From Defluviicoccus sp. (lineage in GTDB: Bacteria > Pseudomonadota > Alphaproteobacteria > MPNO01), in assembly GCA_022823775.1 (NCBI GenBank), contig JAJEHI010000124.1, forward strand, positions 1 to 53,705: a stretch of DNA of 53,705 nucleotides, written 5' to 3'. This document shows positions 1-7,140 of this stretch, in pieces. The notes under the pieces were generated by a model. It was not told the origin of the DNA. It made no database searches and saw only the letters and a list, made by a program, of their open reading frames with translations. The position numbers and the translations under genes were made by a program. How positions within the stretch are numbered: position 1 is the first letter of the stretch; every line of letters starts with the position of its first letter.

Positions 1-170
1 ACCGCGTCCCCGGTATCGATCCCAAGGCGTGTCAGCCCGTGGGCGACCCGGCCGATCTCCCCGTCCCACCCTGCATAGGTCATCCGGACCTCGCCGTCGA
101 CCGCGGCGAGCGCTTCCGGGTCCCGCGCGACCGCGCGCGCGAAGACGGTGCCGAGCGGAATGGCGGTCAC
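1..170 (-). CDS. AMP-forming acyl-CoA synthetase, N-terminal fragment
   Basis: This is the first 56 codons of a gene that runs off the left edge. The start is GTG at 170-168, overlapping the TGA of the upstream CoxS gene (GTGA). The translation has the look of the N-terminus of the ANL/AMP-binding ligase family, with a leader followed by DPEALAAVDGEVRMTYAG and then GWDGEIGRVAHGL, matching the usual 'aravaxdyg...lTYaeLdxrvnrlA' segment. Such enzymes activate a carboxylic acid as acyl-AMP and then form acyl-CoA. Co-translation after a molybdenum hydroxylase suggests that it activates an acid from the same catabolic route. The substrate cannot be judged because the catalytic domains lie outside the window. 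Confidence 0.72.
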   Translation of the reverse strand, partial: MTAIPLGTVFARAVARDPEALAAVDGEVRMTYAGWDGEIGRVAHGLTRLGIDTGDA

Positions 171-655
171 GACGAGCCTCCCGCGACGTCGAGGATCGCG
201 CGCACCATCCCCTCGTAACCCGTGCAGCGGCAGATATGGCCCGACAGCATGTCCCGCACCTCGTCCTCGGTCGGGTCGGGGTTGGTCTCCAGGAACTGCG
301 TCGCGGAGATCAGGATACCGGCCGTGCAGAACCCGCACTGCAAAGCGTGGTGACGGCGGAACGCCTCCTGCAGCGGGCTCAGCGACCCGCCCTCGGCAAG
401 CCCCTCGACGGTTCCGATCTCGGCGCCGTCGACCTGCACCGCGAAGCGCAGGCAGGAGCGCACCGCGCGCCCGTCGATATTGACCGTGCAGGCGCCGCAG
501 ACACCGTGCTCGCAGCCGACATGGGTGCCGAACAGCTTCAGCTCATGGCGCAGGAAGTCGCTCAGCAGGGTCCGCGCCTCAGCGAAGCCGCCGTGACGAC
601 GGCCGTTCACGGTGACCGTGACGCGATGCCGGGTGCCCGGCTTTATCCTCAGCAT
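167..655 (-). CDS. 2Fe-2S small subunit of a xanthine dehydrogenase/CO dehydrogenase-family hydroxylase (CoxS-like)
   Basis: The gene encodes 162 residues, the usual size for CoxS/XdhC-type electron-transfer subunits. The N-terminal plant-type ferredoxin motif CEHGVCGAC (about residues 49-57), with its fourth cysteine at RSC, holds one 2Fe-2S cluster. The C-terminal helical domain carries QCGFC and ICRCTGYEGM for the second. It passes electrons from the molybdenum cofactor in CoxL to FAD in CoxM. The ATG at 655 overlaps the end of the CoxM gene by 7 bases, and the stop overlaps the start of the acyl-CoA ligase, so the unit is translationally coupled. All eight cluster cysteines are present. 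Confidence 0.93.
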   Translation of the reverse strand: MLRIKPGTRHRVTVTVNGRRHGGFAEARTLLSDFLRHELKLFGTHVGCEHGVCGACTVNIDGRAVRSCLRFAVQVDGAEIGTVEGLAEGGSLSPLQEAFRRHHALQCGFCTAGILISATQFLETNPDPTEDEVRDMLSGHICRCTGYEGMVRAILDVAGGSS

Positions 656-1521
656 GGCGCCGCGCCCGCTCTGTCGAACGCCCGTTCGAGGGCGCGCGCG
701 CCCAGCACACGGACGAGCTGCCGCCGATAGGCCGCGCTCGCCTTCGGGTCTTCGATCGGATCCGCCCGGTCGGCGGCCAGCGCCGCCGCCCCGGCCGCGG
801 TTTCCGCCGTCGCGGGCGCCCCGACGAAACCGGAGAGGTCGGCCAGCACCGGACGGTCCTCGATCCCGCCGAGGCCGAGCGACACCGCGGACAGGCCGCC
901 ATCGGGATCGACGGTGGCCGCGGCCGCGACCGCCGCTATCGCGAAGTCTCCTTGCCGCTGGGCGATCTCGTCGAAGGCACAGCCCGTCCCCGCCGTGGCG
1001 CGCGGCCAGCGGAGCGCCGTCACGAGCTCGTCGGGCTCGCGCGCCGTGGCGAATATTCCGTCGAAGAAATCGTCGGCCGCTATCGTGCGGGCGCGCCCCT
1101 TTCGCTGCACCACGACCTCCCCGCCCAGCGCGACGAGCGCCAGGGGGATCTCCGCGCTCGGATCGGCGTGGCAGACCGAGCCTCCCAGGGTCCCCCGGTT
1201 CCGGGTCTGGAAATGCCCGACGAAGGGCAGCGCTTCGGCCAGGAGCGGCACGGATTCGGCGATCAGCGGAGACGCGAGCGCATCGACCTGGCGGCAAAGC
1301 GCCCCGGTTTCCAGAACGCCGCCGTCCGCCGCGATCCCCGCCAGGGACTCCACGGGATTGATGTCGATGACGGCGGCCGGCCGCGCGAGCCGCATGTTGA
1401 GCATCGGGCCGAGCGACATCCCCCCGGCGAGCGCCGAGGCGTCCGAACCGAACTCGGCCATCAGCTCCAGCGCCTCGTCGAGCGTATCGGCGCGGCAATA
1501 TTCGAACGGCGCGGGCTTCAC
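649..1521 (-). CDS. FAD-binding medium subunit of a molybdenum hydroxylase (CoxM-like)
   Basis: The protein of 290 residues belongs to the FAD-binding/CO dehydrogenase flavoprotein family. It shows the FAD-contact segments LAGGMSLGPMLNMRLARP near residue 36 and FQTRNRGTLGGSVCHADP near residue 107, followed by the C-terminal CODH-flavoprotein domain. It takes electrons from the CoxS clusters and hands them on to an acceptor. The start is a GTG at 1521 giving VKPAPFEYCRADTL, overlapping the CoxL stop as GTGA. The order CoxL-CoxM-CoxS is compact, with all junctions overlapping, which points to one mRNA and a stoichiometric complex. Confidence 0.93.
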   Translation of the reverse strand: MKPAPFEYCRADTLDEALELMAEFGSDASALAGGMSLGPMLNMRLARPAAVIDINPVESLAGIAADGGVLETGALCRQVDALASPLIAESVPLLAEALPFVGHFQTRNRGTLGGSVCHADPSAEIPLALVALGGEVVVQRKGRARTIAADDFFDGIFATAREPDELVTALRWPRATAGTGCAFDEIAQRQGDFAIAAVAAAATVDPDGGLSAVSLGLGGIEDRPVLADLSGFVGAPATAETAAGAAALAADRADPIEDPKASAAYRRQLVRVLGARALERAFDRAGAAPC

Positions 1522-3929
1522 CCGGCGCCTCCGCCGTCCGCGACCAGGTCCCAGACCCTGTTGAGGGTAAAGGGCGGGTCCACGTCCTCGCGCCCGAGCG
1601 CGTCGGCGACGGCGTTGGCGATCGCCGTCGGCGCCAGCATGGAACAGCCGTCGCCCATCCCCTTGGCCCCGAGCGCGGTATGCGGCGACGGGGTGTCGAC
1701 ATGACCGACGGTGAGCGCGGGCATCTCCGGCGCGGTGACGCAGAGATAGTCCGCGAAGGTGCCCGAGAGCGGGTTGCCCTCCTCGTCGTAAACCATCTCC
1801 TCCATCAGCGCGCCGCCGACGCCGTGGGCGAACCCTCCCAGGATCTGGCCTTCCACGATGAGCGGGTTGAGGACGTTGCCGACATCGTGGACGGAGACGT
1901 ATTTCCTCACCTCGACCCTGCCGGTCCCCCGGTCGATCTCGACCGCCGCGAGGTCGCATATGAAGCCGAAGGTGACCGCCGAGGCCACCCGGTCCCGCTC
2001 GTCGGGCGGGCCGAGCCCGGGTGGCGAGACGATCGCGGTCTCGAAGATTCCGGGCGTCATGCCGTCCGGCAGGCCGGCGGGATGCCAATGGGTCTTGGCG
2101 GCGACGCGGCGAAACGGCAGCGCCTTTTCCGGCACGCCGACGACGCGCGCGGTGCCGTCGGCGAGCTCGACATCCTCCGCCGCGACTTCCAGATCCTCGG
2201 CGGCCACCGCCCTGACCTTGTCGGCGACCAGCCGCGCGGCCTCGCCGATGGCGTCGATCACCACCGAGGAAAACCGGTTCGCGTAGTTGCCCGATGCCAG
2301 CGACCATGCACCGGTCAGCGTATCGACCTCGGTCACCACGTCGATGTCGTCGGGGGTGAGGCCGAGCGCGTCGGCCGCGACTTGCGCGGCGACCGTCGCG
2401 TGTCCCTGCCCGGCCGGCGTGGAGACCGTCTTGACGGTGACGGATCCGGTAGGATCGACGGATATGGTGCAGGTTCCGAGCCCTCCGGACCTGCCGCCCG
2501 CGCGGGCGCGCTCCTCCGGCGTCTGGGCGAGCGTCACATAGGCCATGTTGGAGCCGGACGGCTCGATCGCCGTCGCCATGCCGATGCCGAACAGCCGCCC
2601 TTCGTCCCGCGCCCGGTCCCGCCCGGCGCGCAACTCTTCGTAGCCGGCAAGCTCCAGCGCCCGGTCGAGCCCGGCCTCGTAATCGCCGGCGTCATAGATC
2701 GCGCCCGCCGGCGCGCGGTAGGGGAACGAATCGCGCGGTATGAAATTGCGCCGCCTGATCTCGGCGATGTCGATGCCGAGCGCCCGCGCGCCGGCGTCCA
2801 TGGCGCGCTCGAGCGCGAAGAAAAACTGCGGCCCCCCATAGCCCCGGTTGAGGCCGATCGGCAGCCGGTTTGTCGTCACCAGCCGGTTGTCGACATATAT
2901 GTTGCCGACCCGGTAGGCGCCGTTCGACGCGCTGTGCATCCGGTAGACGGACGCCGGCTCGGGCGCGCGGATAAACGCGCCGACATCGACGACATTGAGG
3001 AATTTGAGACCGATCAGCGTGCCGTCATTTCGAAATGCCGCCTCGACGGCATCCTCCCGGTTGGACGCCGCCGACGAGCCCACCAGATGCTCCAGCCGGT
3101 CCTCGATCCATTTGAGCGGGACGCCGAGGAGCCGGCTCGCGGCGGCGAGCAGCACCATATAGGGGTACATCCCCTGCTTGATGCCGAAGCTGCCGCCGCT
3201 CTGCGGAGAGGTGATCAGGCGCAGCCGGTTGCCCGGCACCCCGAGCGCGCCGCACATCAGGGCGTGCAGGATGAACGGCCCCTGGAAATTGGACCATATC
3301 GTGTAGCGGTCGGGCGCCGGCTCGAACTGCGCGACCGCGCCGTAGGTCTCCATCGGAGTCGAGGAATAGCGTGGGAAGGTCCAGTCCAGCCGGACCACGC
3401 GGTCGGCCTCCGCGAACGCGGTTTCCGGGTCGCCGTAGCGGAAGCTGCGATGGTGGACGACGTTGGAGCCCACCGCCTCATGCAGCAGCGGCGAGTCGTC
3501 ATCCATGGCGGCATCGAGGTCCATCACCGGGGGCAGCGGCCGGTATTCGACCTCGATCAGCTCGAGCGCATCCTCGGCGACGTAGCGGTCCTCGGCCGCG
3601 ACCAGCGCCACCGGCTCGCCGGCGTAGCGCACCTTGTCGACCGCCATCGGGTAGTAATCGATCGGCACGCGGACCGCGCTCGGGATGGGCCGGGTCGCGG
3701 CCGAAATGTCGACTCCGGTGACGACTCCATGCACACCGGGGTGCGAGACGGCATTCGAAATGTCTACCGAAACGATGTCGGCATGGGCGTGGGGCGAGCG
3801 CAGCAGAGCCGCGTGGCGGAGCCCAGGCACCGGCTCCATGTCGTCGATGAAGCGCGCGTGGCCGGTAAGGAGGGCCTCGTCCTCCTTGCGCGGGACCGGG
3901 GCCCCGACCCAGCGGCCGCCTTCGGTCAT
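1518..3929 (-). CDS. Molybdopterin-binding large subunit of a xanthine dehydrogenase-family hydroxylase (CoxL-like)
   Basis: The protein has 803 residues, normal for CoxL-type catalytic subunits that bind molybdopterin cytosine dinucleotide and hydroxylate a C-H or carbonyl carbon with water. The N-terminal a/b hammerhead region includes HARFIDDMEPVPGLRHAALL and RSPHAHADI. The molybdenum-site segments GGSFGIKQGMYPY and NRGYGGPQ are present. It lacks the AYRCSFR loop of true form I CO dehydrogenase, so CO is an unlikely substrate. The usual catalytic glutamate of the GxGE motif is aspartate here (AKGMGDGCSM, Asp760; codon at 1650-1652). The ATG at 3929 overlaps the FMN reductase stop as ATGA. 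No maturation genes (CoxD/E/F, XdhC) are seen nearby. Confidence 0.9.
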   Translation of the reverse strand: MTEGGRWVGAPVPRKEDEALLTGHARFIDDMEPVPGLRHAALLRSPHAHADIVSVDISNAVSHPGVHGVVTGVDISAATRPIPSAVRVPIDYYPMAVDKVRYAGEPVALVAAEDRYVAEDALELIEVEYRPLPPVMDLDAAMDDDSPLLHEAVGSNVVHHRSFRYGDPETAFAEADRVVRLDWTFPRYSSTPMETYGAVAQFEPAPDRYTIWSNFQGPFILHALMCGALGVPGNRLRLITSPQSGGSFGIKQGMYPYMVLLAAASRLLGVPLKWIEDRLEHLVGSSAASNREDAVEAAFRNDGTLIGLKFLNVVDVGAFIRAPEPASVYRMHSASNGAYRVGNIYVDNRLVTTNRLPIGLNRGYGGPQFFFALERAMDAGARALGIDIAEIRRRNFIPRDSFPYRAPAGAIYDAGDYEAGLDRALELAGYEELRAGRDRARDEGRLFGIGMATAIEPSGSNMAYVTLAQTPEERARAGGRSGGLGTCTISVDPTGSVTVKTVSTPAGQGHATVAAQVAADALGLTPDDIDVVTEVDTLTGAWSLASGNYANRFSSVVIDAIGEAARLVADKVRAVAAEDLEVAAEDVELADGTARVVGVPEKALPFRRVAAKTHWHPAGLPDGMTPGIFETAIVSPPGLGPPDERDRVASAVTFGFICDLAAVEIDRGTGRVEVRKYVSVHDVGNVLNPLIVEGQILGGFAHGVGGALMEEMVYDEEGNPLSGTFADYLCVTAPEMPALTVGHVDTPSPHTALGAKGMGDGCSMLAPTAIANAVADALGREDVDPPFTLNRVWDLVADGGGAG

Positions 3930-4483
3930 CGCGCGCCGAGGGCCGCCGCCGCCGACAGGTAATCCTCGATCATGCCCCGGAACATGCCGGCGAGCGCCTC
4001 GTTCGCGATGTTGCCGTCCTCGCCGTAGGCCTGGCCGGCCTGCGCGAGGGCGAACATCTTCGGGTAGCACCAGCAGCCCAGGATCTCGAGCGGCAGCCGG
4101 AGGCTGGTCAGCCCGCGCGCGCCGCCGACGAGAGACGGCGAAGCCGACATCAGCAGGACCGACTTGCGGTCGAGCGGCACGGGCTGCATGCGCGACAGCC
4201 AGTCGATGGCGTTCTTCAGCGTGCCCGGCATGGTCCAGTTGTATTCCGGCGAGGCGAGCAGCCAGGCATCCGACTCCGCGATGCGGGCCCCCAGCGCCTC
4301 CGCGCCCTCGGGAATGCCGGACTCGTCCTGCAGATCGCCGTTGTAGAGCGGCATGTCGAACTCGCCGAATTCGGCGTGGTCGACCTCGTGACCGCATTCG
4401 CGGACAATGTCTTCGGCGAGCAGCAGGAGACGCCGGTTGATCGATTCCTTCCTGAGCGAAGCGGCGAACGCAAATACCTTCAT
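3926..4483 (-). CDS. NAD(P)H-dependent FMN reductase-like flavoprotein
   Basis: A 185-residue flavodoxin-fold protein of the NADPH-dependent FMN reductase family (SsuE/ChrR/ArsH type). The phosphate-binding loop is at the start (FAFAASLRKESINRRL, residues 4-19) and the typical SPEYNWTMPGTLKNAIDWLS segment lies near residue 80. I chose ATG at 4483, which gives the canonical MKVFAFAASLR start with a GGA about 13 bases upstream; an upstream in-frame ATG would add an arginine-rich leader without homology character. It is the promoter-proximal gene of the CoxLMS unit and overlaps CoxL by 4 bases, so it may serve as redox partner or quinone/flavin reductase for that hydroxylase. That role is inferred. 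Confidence 0.86.
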   Translation of the reverse strand: MKVFAFAASLRKESINRRLLLLAEDIVRECGHEVDHAEFGEFDMPLYNGDLQDESGIPEGAEALGARIAESDAWLLASPEYNWTMPGTLKNAIDWLSRMQPVPLDRKSVLLMSASPSLVGGARGLTSLRLPLEILGCWCYPKMFALAQAGQAYGEDGNIANEALAGMFRGMIEDYLSAAAALGAR

Positions 4484-4515
4484 ATCCGGATTTTCCTTTC
4501 TGGGGGCGCGGCGCG

Positions 4516-5025
4516 ATGTCGGCGGCAGAAGATAGCGGCGCGGTCGGGGTCGGTCCACGCCCGCCGCCGTCCGAAACCCCCGACATCGACATCGCGGAAG
4601 CCGCGGACGGGAACGACATGGCGGCCTGTTTCGCGATTCGCCGCGAGGTGTTCTGCGTCGAACAGGGGGTGTCGGAAGAGTTGGAAATCGACGGGCTGGA
4701 TGCCGAATGCCGCCACTACCTGCTGCGCGTCGGCGGGCAGTCCGCCGGTACCGCGCGCACCCGTCCCGTCGAGCCCGGCACGGTCAAGGTCGAACGCGTC
4801 GCGATCCTCGCCCGATACCGGGGCCGGGGGCTGGGCTCCGCGCTCATGCGGCATGTGCTTCGGGAACTGGACGGAGAGAGCTGCGGCAGGACGGTGCTGC
4901 ACGCCCAGGCGCACAGCGAAACCTTCTATCGCGCGCTCGGCTTCGCGACCGAGGGCGCGCCCTTCGAGGAGGCCGGGATTCCGCATGTCCGCATGGTCCG
5001 CAATTCCTTGCTCGGGGGCAATTGA
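4516..5025 (+). CDS. GNAT-family N-acetyltransferase
   Basis: The protein has 169 residues. After about 25 low-complexity residues the GNAT fold begins with DIDIAEAADGNDMAACFAIR and FCVEQGVSEELEIDG, the latter typical of the ElaA/YjaB-like subgroup. The acetyl-CoA pyrophosphate loop RYRGRGLGSALM lies around residues 100-111, followed by AHSETFYRALGF. It probably transfers an acetyl group from acetyl-CoA to an amine; the acceptor is unknown. It is transcribed divergently from the FMN reductase with only 32 bases between the starts, so the two promoters must overlap. The first 25 residues are proline-rich and the true start could lie further in. Confidence 0.85.
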   Translation: MSAAEDSGAVGVGPRPPPSETPDIDIAEAADGNDMAACFAIRREVFCVEQGVSEELEIDGLDAECRHYLLRVGGQSAGTARTRPVEPGTVKVERVAILARYRGRGLGSALMRHVLRELDGESCGRTVLHAQAHSETFYRALGFATEGAPFEEAGIPHVRMVRNSLLGGN

Positions 5026-5106
5026 GTCGGCCGGCCTTATTTGGTCTCATGCGCCATCGCCGAAGGGTGCGAAACCCGACCGGCGCGCACACGAGGAGAA
5101 GAACAG

Positions 5107-6123
5107 ATGAGAGGCATCAAGTTTCTGACGGTCGCGGCAGCCGGTGCGATCGCGATGGCGGGCAGCGCGATGGCGCAAAGCCCCGCCGATTTCTACAAGG
5201 GGCGGACGGTCACGATCCTGCACGGCTTCGGCGTCGGCGGGACCTACGGCAAGACCTCGCTCTCGCTCGCCGAGGCGCTCAAGCCGCTTCTCGGGACGGA
5301 TTCGATCATCGTCCAGAACCGGACCGGCAGTGGCGGGCTCAAGATGACCAACTACGCCTACAACGTCGCGCCCAAGGACGGCTCGGTGCTGCTGATGCTG
5401 CCCGATACGCTGGTCGTCACGCAGCTCACCCGCCCCAAGGCCGCGAAGTACGAGGCCGACAAGTTCACCTTCATCGGCGGGGCGCTCAAGGTGAACTCTC
5501 TGATGGCGGTCAGGAGCGACACCGGGGTGAAGCAGTGGTCCGACCTCAAGACCAAGGAAGTGCCCTTCGCCTCGTCGGGCGTCGGATCGCAGACCTACCA
5601 GGTTCCGGCGATCGTCAACGGCCTGCTCGGGACGAAGATCAAGATCGTCAAGGGCTATCGCGGCTCGCGCAAGATGCTGCTGGCGATGGAGCAGGGCGAG
5701 GTCTCGGGCGTCAATTTCACCTGGCTCGCCTTCAAGACCAACCGCGAGGTGTGGTTCAAGAACGGTTTCGCGGTGCCGCTGATCCAGATGGGCCCCGAGC
5801 CCGAGGCCGAGCTGGCCAATGTGCCGATGCTGAAGGACCTGGTGGCCGCCGAGGACCGGCCGATCATCGGCTTCATGTCGACGCTCGTCGCCATCGGCCG
5901 CAGCCTGGCCGTCGCGCCGGGCGTCCCGCAGGACAGGATCGCTTTCCTGCGCGGCGCCTTCGCCAAGGCCGTCGCCACGCCCGCCTTCGCGGCCTCGATG
6001 AAGAAGAGCAAGCTCAGGGTCACCCCCAGCACGGGCGAGGAGATCCAGAAGGTGGTGAGCGAGAGCCTCAAGATCGACGACGCGACGCTCGCCAAGGCGC
6101 GCAAACTGCTGGCCGCCAAGTAG
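5107..6123 (+). CDS. Tripartite tricarboxylate transporter (Bug/TctC) substrate-binding protein
   Basis: A periplasmic binding protein of 338 residues. The first 24 residues form a Sec signal peptide ending SAMAQ, and the mature protein starts SPADFYKGRTVTILHGFG, the classic opening of the Bug family (here with HGFGVGGTYG in place of the usual PGGxxD region). The translation start is set by an ACGAGGAGAAG ribosome site 6-16 bases upstream; an earlier in-frame ATG lacks both a good site and a signal peptide. No TctA or TctB membrane gene is present in the window, so the protein is an orphan here, as is common for Bug proteins. The ligand, probably a carboxylate, cannot be predicted. The gene ends in a strong terminator. 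Confidence 0.9.
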   Translation: MRGIKFLTVAAAGAIAMAGSAMAQSPADFYKGRTVTILHGFGVGGTYGKTSLSLAEALKPLLGTDSIIVQNRTGSGGLKMTNYAYNVAPKDGSVLLMLPDTLVVTQLTRPKAAKYEADKFTFIGGALKVNSLMAVRSDTGVKQWSDLKTKEVPFASSGVGSQTYQVPAIVNGLLGTKIKIVKGYRGSRKMLLAMEQGEVSGVNFTWLAFKTNREVWFKNGFAVPLIQMGPEPEAELANVPMLKDLVAAEDRPIIGFMSTLVAIGRSLAVAPGVPQDRIAFLRGAFAKAVATPAFAASMKKSKLRVTPSTGEEIQKVVSESLKIDDATLAKARKLLAAK

Positions 6124-6149
6124 CGCCGCTTCGACGGTTTCGGGAACGA

Positions 6150-6183
6150 CGCCCCGGCCCCGCCAGGCCGGGGCGTTTCGTTT
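6150..6183 (+). terminator. Rho-independent terminator after the Bug binding-protein gene
   Basis: A perfect 10-base-pair GC stem (CGCCCCGGCC at 6150-6159 and GGCCGGGGCG at 6166-6175) with a 6-base loop is followed by TTTCGTTT. It begins 26 bases after the stop at 6123. The gene on the opposite strand ends at 6227, so this hairpin may also stop transcription from that side, although the run of T is only on the plus side. Confidence 0.88.
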
Positions 6184-6226
6184 GCGCGCTGCTCGGGGCG
6201 TGAGAACACAGGGCCGGCGTGCAGGC

Positions 6227-6514
6227 TCATTCGGTATCGCCCATTTCGGAAGCGGCTTTGAAGCTGACGTAGACCCAGACGGGTATCTCGCTGTGCTGCC
6301 GGATGAAGTCGAAGACCCGATCGCGAATCGAGATGCGGGTATCGAGATCGACGTTACCCTCGGGGAGAACGGCCCACACCCAGACAGCCGGTTCGTCCGC
6401 GGAGTCGGTGCCGGTTTCGACGACCCAGTCGGACACTTCGGTGGGAAGAGGCGGCAACTCGTCGAGGGCAGCCCGAATTTCCGTGTTGGCGAACTGCGTG
6501 GCGCGTTCGCTCAC
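6227..6514 (-). CDS. Small conserved-looking protein of unknown function
   Basis: A 95-residue acidic protein that I do not recognise. It starts with GTG at 6514, preceded by a good GGAAGGA ribosome site 9 bases upstream, which supports it as a real gene. The C-terminal half (EPAVWVWAVLPEGN, then DLDTRISIRDRVFDFIRQ, then IPVWVYVSFKAASE) looks like an alternating strand-helix-strand core, while the N-terminal 40 residues are likely helical. There is no signal peptide, membrane helix or cysteine. It stands alone, convergent with the Bug protein gene and divergent from the DUF1232 gene. Confidence 0.62.
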   Translation of the reverse strand: MSERATQFANTEIRAALDELPPLPTEVSDWVVETGTDSADEPAVWVWAVLPEGNVDLDTRISIRDRVFDFIRQHSEIPVWVYVSFKAASEMGDTE

Positions 6515-6686
6515 GGCTGACGTCCTTCCGGATCGTTACTGTCGGAGAGCCGGTACGGCAACTTCGATGTGTAGCTTTCGGAGGCGATCCCGGCCCCGAC
6601 AAACCGATCCGAGGCCTATACTTCCCCCAAGAAAGTATGATGAGCGGGGCTCTTTCCATCGCCCCGCGGCTACCCATATTTCACTT
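6515..6686. other. Divergent intergenic region with two small hairpins
   Basis: These 172 bases separate two divergent genes and hold no credible coding frame. Two inverted repeats stand out: ATACTT (6618-6623) with AAGTAT (6633-6638), and GCGGGG (near 6643) with CCCCGC (near 6661). The GC hairpin lies about 20 bases before the start used for the DUF1232 gene, where no purine-rich ribosome site is visible, so it might affect translation of that gene. No convincing -35/-10 pair was found by eye. Confidence 0.35.
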
Positions 6687-7079
6687 ATGGACGGCGAACT
6701 CACACTGATGAACGGACCGCTGGGCATGGACCGCGACCCCGCCGTCAATCGGCAGAAGCTGGAGGCGGACGAGGCGGTCGTCCGGGGCGGGTTCCGCCGC
6801 AAGGTGCGCGCCACCCTCGGCCGGGTGCCGTTCGTGGAAGACGCCGTCGCTTCGTTCTATTGCGCGGTCGACAGCGGCACGCCGCTTTACGTCAAGGCGA
6901 TGCTGATGGGCGCGATCGCCTATTTCATCACCCCCACCGACGTGATTCCCGACTTCATCGCCACGCTCGGCTATACCGACGACGCGGCGGTGCTGACGGC
7001 CGCGATCAGGGCGGTCGGAAGCAACCTGAAGCCCCACCACCGCGAACGGGCGCGGCGGTTCCTTGACGACATGAAGTAG
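6687..7079 (+). CDS. YkvA-family (DUF1232) small membrane protein
   Basis: A 130-residue protein with the diagnostic DUF1232 core GTPLYVKAMLMGAIAYFITP followed by TDVIPDFIATLGYTDDAAVL, residues about 70-110, in which the hydrophobic stretch is membrane-associated. The family is widespread and its biochemical role is not established. The start is uncertain: ATG at 6687, 6708 or 6726 are all in frame, and none has a strong ribosome site (the last has GGA about 10 bases upstream). The charged N-terminal 45 residues precede the conserved domain in all cases. It is followed after 61 bases by the acyl-CoA synthetase gene. Confidence 0.82.
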   Translation: MDGELTLMNGPLGMDRDPAVNRQKLEADEAVVRGGFRRKVRATLGRVPFVEDAVASFYCAVDSGTPLYVKAMLMGAIAYFITPTDVIPDFIATLGYTDDAAVLTAAIRAVGSNLKPHHRERARRFLDDMK

Positions 7080-7140
7080 CCGGCCGGGTCCGGACCGGCG
7101 CGTTCTGGACAGGCTCGGGCGTCGTCTCCATCATCGGCCG

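Noticed and set aside
1518-3929. True aerobic CO dehydrogenase
   Set aside because: The AYRCSFR active-site loop of form I CoxL is missing; the loop reads NRGYGGPQ. The second large subunit has MYRAVGQP. Neither supports CO oxidation.
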